A DNA stretch of 64,000 nucleotides from CBDFKF01 sp965248765 (GTDB lineage: Bacteria > Pseudomonadota > Alphaproteobacteria > VGEJ01), in NCBI GenBank assembly GCA_965248765.1, contig CBDFKF010000004.1, positions 868,001 through 932,000 of the forward strand, written 5' to 3'. Under the pieces are notes generated by a model. It was not told the origin of the DNA. It made no database searches and saw only the letters and a list, made by a program, of their open reading frames with translations. The position numbers were made by a program, and so were the translations under genes. Below, piece after piece: positions 25,848 through 33,815 of this stretch; the first letter of the stretch is position 1, and each line of letters opens with the position of its first letter.

Positions 25848-27152
25848 TCAGCCCCCGGCGGGGATGGTCTCCGGATTGAAGAGCGACGTATCGGCAACGG
25901 CCTTCAACGCCGGCCACTGCTCAATGATGGCCGTCTGCCAGACTGACAGCGCCGCGCGTGCGGCCGGGAACGCACCGTCCTCGGCCAAGCTACCAATGCG
26001 GCGCAGTTCCAGTGCCCAGCTCACGATCAGCGCCCGTGCCTCGGCGTGCGCCGGCGCCGGAAAACGCGCGTGCAAGTGCCCGAGTTCAAAGCGCAGCATG
26101 TCAGCGATCAGATCGCCAAGTGCTGCATCCTCGGATTGCAGCGGATCGACGAGCAACGCGGCGAAACTCCGAACGGTGCGGATGACCTTTTCCACCGTGA
26201 TCCGTTCCCGGGCCCTATCGACATCACCGATCGCCTCCAGATAGCCGATCATCGCCGCATGCTCGTCCTTGGAATATTGGAGCCCCAGCACCGCGGAGAA
26301 ATGGTCCACTGCCGCCGCCAAATCGGCGGCGCGGCCGTCGCGCAGATAGGGCGCTGACTCGGCGAGTCCAAGCAAGCTCGGCGTGTCGAGACGCCCCCCC
26401 GTTTCAACATCGTGGCGGCGACCATCGACAAAACCCGCGGTCGGAACATGGCAGCTCGCGCAGTCGCGCGCGAAAAGCGGGGCACCACGTTGCGCCACCG
26501 ATGGGGCCTCGGCCGTCAGCCGACCCGAAGGCCCAATCATCGCGTTGGGCAGTGGATCGAGTTCGAGCTGATACGCGACCAATGCATCGAGAAGCAAAGG
26601 CTCCGGTTGGTCGCCGCCGAACTCAGTCACGATGACGTGGCGCGTGAAGTGCCTGAGGCTCGCGAAGCGGCCGTCGCGACCATACGGCGCCGTGTGACGC
26701 ACGCCGCGCAACGTCGGGATGTTGACCGGATTGAACAGGCGATCGTCGGCGCGGGAGTGCCAGAATGCGTGTGTTGCATCGACGTTGCCAGGCCGATCCG
26801 ACAACCCCGCCACGAAGAACGCCGTGTTCGCTCCGCCGTTGGGGTGACATGTATTGCAGGAGAGGCCGAGCCGGCTCGCTCGTTCGCCGAGAATGAGCGG
26901 CGAACGAAAGGCGAGTTTGCCAAGACTGACAAGGAACGAGGGCTTGCCGCCCGCCGCTACGCTTCGCAGGTGTTCCGGCGGTCGGGTCGTCAACAGCTCC
27001 GAGAAGGGCGCGCTCGGCGCCAGCCAGATCGCTTCGCCTAGGACCGCCGTCTCGGGCTCGCGGATCGTCTGCCCTTGCGAGGCGGCAAGGCCAAGCGCCG
27101 CTAAACCGGCAGCCAGGCGGAGGAGATGCTTACCGACGGACCGGTTACTCAC
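25848..27152 (-). CDS. Di-haem cytochrome c peroxidase-like protein
   Basis: A 434-residue protein with an N-terminal hydrophobic export signal (about 8-26). Two haem c sites are present: Cys99-x-x-Cys102-His103 (CNTCH) and Cys231-x-x-Cys234-His235 (CASCH). The pattern NIPTLRGVRHTAPYGRDGR and DTPSLLGLAESAPYLRDGR is that of the MauG/CcpA superfamily, with each haem domain repeating the L-R/L-x-x-x-x-x-x-P-Y-x-R-D-G-R motif. It would act in the periplasm as a peroxidase or as an electron-transfer or modifying enzyme. Start codon is GTG. It is embedded between two hydrolase genes on the same strand. Confidence 0.88.
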   Translation of the reverse strand: MSNRSVGKHLLRLAAGLAALGLAASQGQTIREPETAVLGEAIWLAPSAPFSELLTTRPPEHLRSVAAGGKPSFLVSLGKLAFRSPLILGERASRLGLSCNTCHPNGGANTAFFVAGLSDRPGNVDATHAFWHSRADDRLFNPVNIPTLRGVRHTAPYGRDGRFASLRHFTRHVIVTEFGGDQPEPLLLDALVAYQLELDPLPNAMIGPSGRLTAEAPSVAQRGAPLFARDCASCHVPTAGFVDGRRHDVETGGRLDTPSLLGLAESAPYLRDGRAADLAAAVDHFSAVLGLQYSKDEHAAMIGYLEAIGDVDRARERITVEKVIRTVRSFAALLVDPLQSEDAALGDLIADMLRFELGHLHARFPAPAHAEARALIVSWALELRRIGSLAEDGAFPAARAALSVWQTAIIEQWPALKAVADTSLFNPETIPAGG

Positions 27153-27168
27153 TCAGAACCGTAGCCTC

Positions 27169-28404
27169 TCAGCTTCGGTCGGCCATCCGCACCATCGCGT
27201 CAAGCAACACGTTGCAGCCCGCTGCAATGTGCTCAGGTCGGGCGTTCTCGCGCTCATTGTGGCTGACGCCATCCTCGCAGGGAATGAAGATCATTCCGGT
27301 CGGGGCGATGTGCGCGATATTGACGGCGTCGTGGCCAGCTCCGCTGATGATATCGCGATGGGGATAGCTTAGCTCATCGGCTGAGGTGCGCACCGCATCG
27401 ATGCACCCGCTGTCAAACGGAACGGGCGGTGTGTAGTAGTCCTGCTCGATTTCGTGGTCGAGCCGGGGCGCGACGGCCACTTCCGCGTACGCCGAGCGCA
27501 GTTCGCGGTCCATAACGGCGAGCTCGATGTCTTCCGGATGCCGGAGATCGACCGTGAATTCAACGCTACCAGGTATGACGTTCCGAGAGTTCGGACTTGA
27601 CCGTAACACCCCCACCGTACCGCAGCCGTGTGGCGCATGCGCGAGTGCGACCCGATGGACTTCGGCGACCATCCGCGCGGCACCAAGAAGCGCATCCTTG
27701 CGCCTAGGCATGGGGGTTGTCCCGGCGTGAGCCTCATCACCGGTGACGCTCACGCGGTACCACCGCTGGCCCTGGGCACCGGTCACCACACCTATCATCT
27801 TCTCCTCCGCTTCAAGGATGGGGCCTTGCTCGATGTGCGCTTCGAAGTAAGCCTGCACCGTGCGGTCGCCGACAGGCACATCTCCTGCATACCCAATGCC
27901 CTCGAGCGCCTCACCTTGAGAACACCCCTCGGCGTCCGTCTGCGCGCGCGCCTCGTCGAGATCGAACACTCCGGCGAAGACCCCGGAGCCGATCATCGGC
28001 GGTGAGAAACGCGATCCCTCCTCGTTCGTCCAGACCACTACTTCGATAGGTGCCTCTGTCTCGTAGCCGGCATCGTTCAGGCTCCGCAGAACCTCAAGGC
28101 CGGCTAAAACCCCGTAGGCACCATCGAACTTGCCGCCCGTTGGTTGGCTGTCGAGATGGCTTCCGGTCATCACCGGCGGCAACGCCTCGTTGCGACCGCG
28201 GCGCCGTGCGAAGACATTGCCGAAACGATCTACGGTGACCGCGCATCCGGCCTGCTCGCACCATGTAACGAACAGATCCCGACCCTGCTTGTCCAGATCT
28301 GTCAGTGCGAGGCGGCACACCCCGCCCTTCACCGTTGCCCCGATTTGCGCCATTTCCATCAAGCTGTCCCAAAGCCGTTCCTGATTGACTCGCAGGTTCG
28401 CCAT
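27169..28404 (-). CDS. M20-family amidohydrolase (N-carbamoyl-L-amino-acid hydrolase/allantoate amidohydrolase type)
   Basis: A 411-residue binuclear metal hydrolase. Metal ligands are His83 and Asp94 in TGSHLDSQPTGGKFDGAYG, Glu128-Glu129 in TNEEGSRF and His in EAHIEQG; ISGAGHDAVNIA and DGVSHNERE complete the set. The family cleaves N-carbamoyl amino acids, beta-ureidopropionate or allantoate, releasing ammonia and CO2 from the carbamoyl group. With a RutC-like protein nearby, a hydantoin or pyrimidine-type pathway is plausible. I cannot choose the substrate. Confidence 0.92.
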   Translation of the reverse strand: MANLRVNQERLWDSLMEMAQIGATVKGGVCRLALTDLDKQGRDLFVTWCEQAGCAVTVDRFGNVFARRRGRNEALPPVMTGSHLDSQPTGGKFDGAYGVLAGLEVLRSLNDAGYETEAPIEVVVWTNEEGSRFSPPMIGSGVFAGVFDLDEARAQTDAEGCSQGEALEGIGYAGDVPVGDRTVQAYFEAHIEQGPILEAEEKMIGVVTGAQGQRWYRVSVTGDEAHAGTTPMPRRKDALLGAARMVAEVHRVALAHAPHGCGTVGVLRSSPNSRNVIPGSVEFTVDLRHPEDIELAVMDRELRSAYAEVAVAPRLDHEIEQDYYTPPVPFDSGCIDAVRTSADELSYPHRDIISGAGHDAVNIAHIAPTGMIFIPCEDGVSHNERENARPEHIAAGCNVLLDAMVRMADRS

Positions 28405-28431
28405 ATACCCACCTCAGTTAATAGAGCCGTT

Positions 28432-29478
28432 TCAGGGAGACACGAATGCTTGCACGGCCTGCGCATCACGGCCCGACGGCAGTGGCGCGGCGCTGTCCTC
28501 GATCCAGCTTAGGATATCCCGCCACACGGTCTCAGCGCTCAAGTCGCGCAACAGCATATGGTAGCCATCGGGGTAATATGCAAAGCGCAACGGCGCCGTC
28601 CAACCGCCGATCATGAGACGCGTAGGCTCGGCCGGTATGATCTCGTCTCGCGCCCCATACAACACGAGGGCGGGAATTTGGACGCCAGGCGCTGCTTGCA
28701 AAGCATCGTCCATCAGATTGACGATGCCGTAGACGGCATCGACGCGGGTGTTCTTGATGACCATCGGATCCGCTGACAGCTGCCGCAGCATCTCCTTGTT
28801 GTCCGATGGCGTGATACCAAGACCGTCGCCGTTGACCGGAAACGCCGGCACAACGTGTGCGGCGAGCCAAAGGGTAGCGCGAGCGATTGGGTTGATGGTG
28901 GATCGACCCCAAACCGCCGGAGCGACGAGAATAAGACCTGAGGCATCGGACGGCTCAAGGCACCGGCCGTCGCCCTCAGCTAACAACGCGACGGCGCCCC
29001 CCATGCTGACCCCCAGGATGTAAAAAGGCAGCTCTGGATGCCGCGACCTTACGATCGCGGTGAAGGCGCAGAGATCGGCAACGAGGCGTCCACTCCCCGG
29101 CCAGGCCCCGGCGACGTTGGACCCGCCGAACCCCCGTTGATCAAAGGCATAGGTCTGCATGCCGCGTTCGGCCCACCACGTGGCCGGAGCGTCGAACGCG
29201 TTGCCGTAGTCGTTGAAGCCATGAACGCCGACGATGATTGCTCGCGGAGGGCCGGTCGGGCGCCAGACGCGTACCGGAGCGGTGTGGCCATCGCCACTCA
29301 CGAAGGAAAGGCCTTCAATCGTCGGATCGACCGGGGGACCCGACGGTTCCACGTGGTGCGGGGCGCACGCTGCTAGGAACAAGAGGACGAGGGCGATGGC
29401 AGCTTTGCCGCCTGCGGCGGGAACGGTGACCGCCGGTCCGATTTCCGTTTTAATGCGTGGCGCGTTCGTCGGCCTCAT
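28432..29478 (-). CDS. Alpha/beta hydrolase lipoprotein (monoacylglycerol-lipase type)
   Basis: A 348-residue protein of the lysophospholipase/serine aminopeptidase S33 group. A lipobox LAAC ends at Cys38 after a hydrophobic stretch, so it is a lipoprotein. The oxyanion region is GVHGFNDYGNAFD, the nucleophile elbow is GVSMGG, and the Asp and His are in YGARDEIIP and DGYHMLL. I placed the start at the ATG at 29478; the frame runs 110 codons further upstream across the next gene, without meaning. The last gene towards the M20 amidohydrolase is 27 bases away. Confidence 0.88.
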   Translation of the reverse strand: MRPTNAPRIKTEIGPAVTVPAAGGKAAIALVLLFLAACAPHHVEPSGPPVDPTIEGLSFVSGDGHTAPVRVWRPTGPPRAIIVGVHGFNDYGNAFDAPATWWAERGMQTYAFDQRGFGGSNVAGAWPGSGRLVADLCAFTAIVRSRHPELPFYILGVSMGGAVALLAEGDGRCLEPSDASGLILVAPAVWGRSTINPIARATLWLAAHVVPAFPVNGDGLGITPSDNKEMLRQLSADPMVIKNTRVDAVYGIVNLMDDALQAAPGVQIPALVLYGARDEIIPAEPTRLMIGGWTAPLRFAYYPDGYHMLLRDLSAETVWRDILSWIEDSAAPLPSGRDAQAVQAFVSP

Positions 29479-29560
29479 GGGAATCCGAGAACAATATGGT
29501 GTCTCGGCTTCTTGGCGGCAACCTGACCCTGGTGTCGGACTACTAGTGAAGGAGATAGGG

Positions 29561-30188
29561 ATGGCACAGCTTGAGGATGAAAAGCTCATCCATCTTTTCG
29601 CCACGCCCCGTTTGAAGTTCCAATGGCCGGATAGCGACGGCATGAACCGCTCTCTGAAACGAAGCATATCCAAGCAGGCCTCTGTACAGCCCACTGAGCC
29701 GTCGCTGGCGTCGGGCGGCTGGCAGTCCGAGAAGACTACCGGAAATGGGCGGGGGCCGGTACGCCGACGACCTAATGGACCGGGTCGCCGCCATGGTTCG
29801 ACATGCAAGCAATCAGATCTACGCGATTTACCGGCGCGGCGAGCGCAGTAGCTGGTCCATCGCTATGTGGGCCAATATCTACAGCAGCGGCGATTTCCAT
29901 CGCAGTCATACCCACCCCGGCGCGACGTGGTCAGGCGCCTATTACATCGACCCCGGCAGCTCTGATAAGGGCAACCCCCATAGCGGCACCTTGGCCCTGT
30001 TCAACCCCAACCCCGCCGCGCCGATGAGCTTCTACCGCTCAGCCGTGCCGATGCGTTACATCGTCCACCCCGAGCCGGGGCTGATGGTGATCTGGCCCAG
30101 TTATTTGCTTCACATGATGCACCCCTACACGGGCCGTAAACCGCGCCTCTCCGTGACGTTCAATGTGAAGAAAGACCCCTACCCCTAA
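29561..30188 (+). pseudogene. TIGR02466-like 2-oxoglutarate/Fe(II) oxygenase gene with two frameshifts
   Basis: The gene starts well, with GAAGGAGATAGGG before the ATG at 29561, and reads MAQLEDEKLIHLFATPRLKF to GGWQSE. The expected continuation DYRKWAGAG is in the next frame from about 29735. The remainder, RYADDLMDRVAAM to the end, is in the third frame from about 29759 to the TAA at 30188. Two single-base losses explain this. The C-terminal part is a double-stranded beta-helix with SHTHPGATWSGAYYID and PSYLLHMMHPYTG, giving the His ligands. An internal ATG at 29745 could start a shorter 147-residue product. Genuine decay or sequencing error cannot be told apart here. Confidence 0.7.
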
Positions 30189-30202
30189 AGCGTCAGCGCG
30201 TC

Positions 30203-30793
30203 CTAGAGAGCGCGGTGGATGGCTCGGCGAAAGCCCGGGAGCGCCTCTTCCTCGAACCAAGAGTTGTTACTGAGCCAGCGGTTGTTGTGCCATGAAGGAT
30301 GCGGCATGGGCAGGTGGCGGGGAACATACGTTCGCCAGGCCCTCACCGTCGCATCCAGGGTCTTTCCACAGCGGTCCCCGAGTTGCGCCCGGTGGGCGTA
30401 TCGACCGACCAGAACAAAAACCTGGAGATTCGGCAACATCGGGAATAGCCGGGGGTGCCAGAGCGGCGCACACTCTGGCCGGGGTGGCAAATCGCCGCCC
30501 TTGGCCTTGCCCGGATAACAAAACCCCTGCGGCACTATGGCGACGCGATTGGCGTCGTAGAAGGTCTCACGGTCAACGCCCATCCATTGTCGCAAGCGTT
30601 CGCCGCTGGCATCGTCCCATGGAATCCCGGTGCGGTGGACCTTGGTCCCAGGCGCCTGCCCGATCACGACCAAGCACGCCGCAGTCCACGCGACCACGAT
30701 CGGACGCGGGCCAAGCGGAAGGTGCGCCTCGCAGACGCGGCACGCTCTGATCTCTTTCAGGAGTGTTGGGAGCTTGGCGGCACTCATCGGCAT
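30203..30793 (-). CDS. Uracil-DNA glycosylase superfamily protein
   Basis: A 196-residue UDG-fold protein. It shows CRVC (Cys18, Cys21), the first-strand motif GQAPGTKVHRTGIPWDDASG (45-64) and the terminal HPSWHN motif. The motif GQAPG followed by His-Arg-Thr-Gly-x-P-x-D is that of a family 4-related group, often found as uncharacterised COG1573 proteins. Only some of the Cys residues for an Fe-S cluster can be identified. Its substrate is unproven. It converges with the broken oxygenase gene and is followed upstream by the enolase-superfamily gene with 3 bases between. Confidence 0.8.
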   Translation of the reverse strand: MPMSAAKLPTLLKEIRACRVCEAHLPLGPRPIVVAWTAACLVVIGQAPGTKVHRTGIPWDDASGERLRQWMGVDRETFYDANRVAIVPQGFCYPGKAKGGDLPPRPECAPLWHPRLFPMLPNLQVFVLVGRYAHRAQLGDRCGKTLDATVRAWRTYVPRHLPMPHPSWHNNRWLSNNSWFEEEALPGFRRAIHRAL

Positions 30794-30796
30794 GGT

Positions 30797-31951
30797 TTAC
30801 GCATTTTCGTACCAGCCCTTTTCTCCGTGCTCCTTGTAGTACTCGTGGTACTTCGCCACGGCTTCGCGGTCTAATTCAACGCCGAGTCCCGGTGCCTCGG
30901 CAGGGCGGACGCCGCCGTCGGTCACGTGCCACGGCTCCCCCAACACGCAGTCGTCCTCGATCCAGTCGAAAAGGGCCTGTGCAGGGCGATCCGCCTCGCG
31001 GCAGACCACGCCGAAGTGGCACATTCCAGCCCACGAAATCCCCAGTTCGCCGCTCGACCGTAGCCAGAACCTTTTGTTGTGCGAGGCGGCGACAGCTGCC
31101 TCGCGGCAGGTTTTGGCGATGCCCCCATGTACGTGAAGGTCACCGACGACGCTGTCGATAAGCGGGTAGTGGACGATCATCTCGTAGTCCGTGCAATGGC
31201 TCGAGACGGGGATGCCGTAGTCCCGGCGAAGGCGCTCGAGATCGTCGAGACGGGTAACCGGCTCCTCGAGATTCACGAGATGACACTCGCGCGTGGCATC
31301 GAGGTAGCGTCGGCACTCGTCGATTGAGTAGGCCATGTTCATGTCGACCGCGATCTCTACCTCGGCGCCCAGTGCGCTGCGGACGGCCCGGGTGCTCTCG
31401 ATGTCGCAATCGACGGAATAGCGGGCGATCTTGAACTCGTAGAGCCAAGCGCCGCTCCTCTTAACGGCATCTACGGCATAGTCCGCCATCAGCTCAGGCA
31501 CGTCCTTTTCGGTGTAGTTGCCCCGCTCCAGGACCATCGTCGATCCGTAGGCGACGAACGGCGCCGCCTCCCGAACAGCCCCGCCGAGGACTTGGTAGGC
31601 CGGCAGGCCGGCACGCTTGCCCGCGATATCCCACAACGCGAGCTCGATACCGGCGAAGGCGGATTCTTCAGAAGAGTCCTTCAAGCCCCCGAAGTCGTTG
31701 TGATCTTTGACGCACGCGCGCCGCGCCGTTTCGATCTCCTCGACCCGCAAACCGCGCAGGCGCGGCAGGAACTTCTTGGTGATAGTCGTTGCGCTCTTCG
31801 CGTAAGGCGCCTCGCCAAGACCGATCAGGCCATCGTCTGTTACCACCTCGACGATGGTCCGCGTGAATCCGTCAGACCAACCTTGAGAGAAACCGTACGG
31901 GAAGATCGTGGGGACGGTGACTACGGTGGTCTTGATGTCTGCGATCTTCAT
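30797..31951 (-). CDS. Mandelate racemase/enolase superfamily protein with altered active site
   Basis: A 384-residue protein with the N-terminal capping domain and C-terminal barrel of the enolase superfamily (GIELALWDIAGKRAGLPAYQ, split here as ALWDIAGKRAGLPAYQ). Metal ligands appear as Asp in AVDMNMAY and Glu in NLEEPV; the third position reads SSHCTD rather than Asp or the Asn of glucarate dehydratases. The K-x-K/H catalytic motif reads FKIAR, so the second basic residue is Ala. The region DLHVHGGIAKT resembles glucarate dehydratase-like members. It may be a dehydratase or epimerase of unknown specificity. Confidence 0.82.
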   Translation of the reverse strand: MKIADIKTTVVTVPTIFPYGFSQGWSDGFTRTIVEVVTDDGLIGLGEAPYAKSATTITKKFLPRLRGLRVEEIETARRACVKDHNDFGGLKDSSEESAFAGIELALWDIAGKRAGLPAYQVLGGAVREAAPFVAYGSTMVLERGNYTEKDVPELMADYAVDAVKRSGAWLYEFKIARYSVDCDIESTRAVRSALGAEVEIAVDMNMAYSIDECRRYLDATRECHLVNLEEPVTRLDDLERLRRDYGIPVSSHCTDYEMIVHYPLIDSVVGDLHVHGGIAKTCREAAVAASHNKRFWLRSSGELGISWAGMCHFGVVCREADRPAQALFDWIEDDCVLGEPWHVTDGGVRPAEAPGLGVELDREAVAKYHEYYKEHGEKGWYENA

Positions 31952-32082
31952 ATGCCTCTCCTACTCGCGCATGCGCCGACGTTGCGTCCAGGATAACCGA
32001 CGATCGCAGAGGGTGGAATGATGGCGCACCCCGGCGTGACGCTTGTTGACACCTCGGCGGAGCGCGACCACGATCGCTGCCG

Positions 32083-33792
32083 ATGACCGAGGCGGCAATG
32101 CTCGAACGGGCGCTCGATTTGCACCGGGCCGGCGACCTCGATGCCGCTGAACCTATCTATCGCGGGCTCGTCGAACGCCACCCCGAAAACTCAGAGGCAC
32201 TACACCTCCTCGGCGTGATCGCATTACAGCGGCGCGAACCCACCGCGGCCCTTGAGCTTTTCGATCGGGCCATCGCCGTTCGCGACGATGTTGCGAAATA
32301 CCACAACAATCGCGGCAACGCGCTCCTGGCGGTGCGGCGCCCCGACGACGCCGAGGCCGAGTTCCGGCGCGCGGTCTTGCTAGACGCGGATTTCGCTGAG
32401 GCATCGTTCAACCTTGGCGTGGTGCTGCAGACGCAAGGTCATTTGGTCGCCGCGCGCACCGCGTACGAGCGAGCGATCGAGATCCGGGCCGACTACTCGG
32501 ATGCTCTCAATAACCTCGGTGGCGTACTCCAGCTCCAGGGCCTGGTTCCCGACGCGGTCGATCGCTATCGGCGAGCCCTCGCGGTAAAGCCCGACGCGAT
32601 CGAGGTCACGGCCAACCTCGCCCGTGCGCTCGAAAGCCTGAACGAAGTCGACGAGGCACGAACCCTCACCAACCAGGTCCTCAAGACCGGGCCGCAGCAC
32701 CCGATAGGCAACCTCATCGCGGCGACGCTCGACCGGCGCGATGGCCGGTTGAGCTTAGCGCGCGAGCGCCTCGATCGCTTGCTTGCGAGCACATTGCCGC
32801 CGCTTGTGGAGGCGAACGCGCGCCACGAACTCGGCCAGGTGTGCGATCGCCTCGGTGAGGCCGACGCCGCCTTTGCCGCCTTTCGGCGCGGCAACGACCT
32901 GCGCGCCAGCTTTCCTGACGCCAAGGCGCAACGACCGGCACGCTTCCTCGAGAGTATTCGCGAGAATGCCGGGTTCTTCACGCCCGCGCGGATCGGGAGA
33001 TGGTCCGCCGAATCGCCGGCGGAGACGCAGCCGTGTTTCTTCGTCGGCTTTCCGCGCTCCGGCACCACACTGATGGAGCAGTTTCTCGCCGGCCACCCCG
33101 ACCTTTTAGTCACCGACGAGCGAAGCACGGTGCGCTGGCTGCGCGATCAGCTGATCACCGAATATGGGGAGGCCGCTTATCCGCAATGCCTCGATGACCC
33201 AGCACGCCAAGACATCTCCACCTGGCGTGAGCGTTACTGGAGCAAGACGGAAGAGATCTCTCAAATACGGCTCGGCGGGCGGCTACTTGTCGATAAGCTA
33301 ACCCTCAATATCGTCGAGCTTGGTCTGATCACGCGCCTGTTTCCCGGGGCACCCATCATTGTTGCGCTGCGCGATCCGCGCGACGTCGTGTTGAGCTGTT
33401 TCATGCAAAAGCTGCGTCCCAACGACGCCATGTCGCATTTCTTCACGCTCGAAGGTGCGGCAGGGCTGTACACAGCCGTGATGGATATTTGGCTCGCGCA
33501 GCGGGATGCCCCGGGATTGCGGTGTTTCGCATATCGCTACGAGGATTTGATCGCATCGCCCGAGGCAACCGTGCGCACGGTACTCGACTTCGTCGGCGTG
33601 GGCTGGAACGATGCTATGCTCGAATATCGGGAGCGAGCGCGCCACCGATACGTCAACACGCCAAGCCGCCAGGCGGTGAGTGAAGAGCTCTCGGATCGAG
33701 CAATCGGGCGGTGGCAGGCCTATCGCCAGTATCTCGAGCCGGTGCTGCCAGCCCTCGCACCCTACGTCGAGGCACTCGGCTACGATCCGTGA
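32083..33792 (+). CDS. TPR-repeat sulfotransferase
   Basis: A 569-residue protein. Residues 1-235 hold about six tetratricopeptide repeats (for example ALHLLGVIALQRREPTAALE). The C-terminal domain is a PAPS-dependent sulfotransferase: the 5'-phosphosulfate loop is VGFPRSGTTL (321-330) and the 3'-phosphate site is RDPRDVVLS (430-438). Proteins of this plan in alphaproteobacteria may sulfate tyrosines or other peptide or glycan acceptors. The product PAP would need CysQ, whose gene lies 8 kb downstream. No signal or membrane segment. Confidence 0.9.
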   Translation: MTEAAMLERALDLHRAGDLDAAEPIYRGLVERHPENSEALHLLGVIALQRREPTAALELFDRAIAVRDDVAKYHNNRGNALLAVRRPDDAEAEFRRAVLLDADFAEASFNLGVVLQTQGHLVAARTAYERAIEIRADYSDALNNLGGVLQLQGLVPDAVDRYRRALAVKPDAIEVTANLARALESLNEVDEARTLTNQVLKTGPQHPIGNLIAATLDRRDGRLSLARERLDRLLASTLPPLVEANARHELGQVCDRLGEADAAFAAFRRGNDLRASFPDAKAQRPARFLESIRENAGFFTPARIGRWSAESPAETQPCFFVGFPRSGTTLMEQFLAGHPDLLVTDERSTVRWLRDQLITEYGEAAYPQCLDDPARQDISTWRERYWSKTEEISQIRLGGRLLVDKLTLNIVELGLITRLFPGAPIIVALRDPRDVVLSCFMQKLRPNDAMSHFFTLEGAAGLYTAVMDIWLAQRDAPGLRCFAYRYEDLIASPEATVRTVLDFVGVGWNDAMLEYRERARHRYVNTPSRQAVSEELSDRAIGRWQAYRQYLEPVLPALAPYVEALGYDP

Positions 33793-33815
33793 GGGGCAGC
33801 AGGCTTCGGGTCAGC

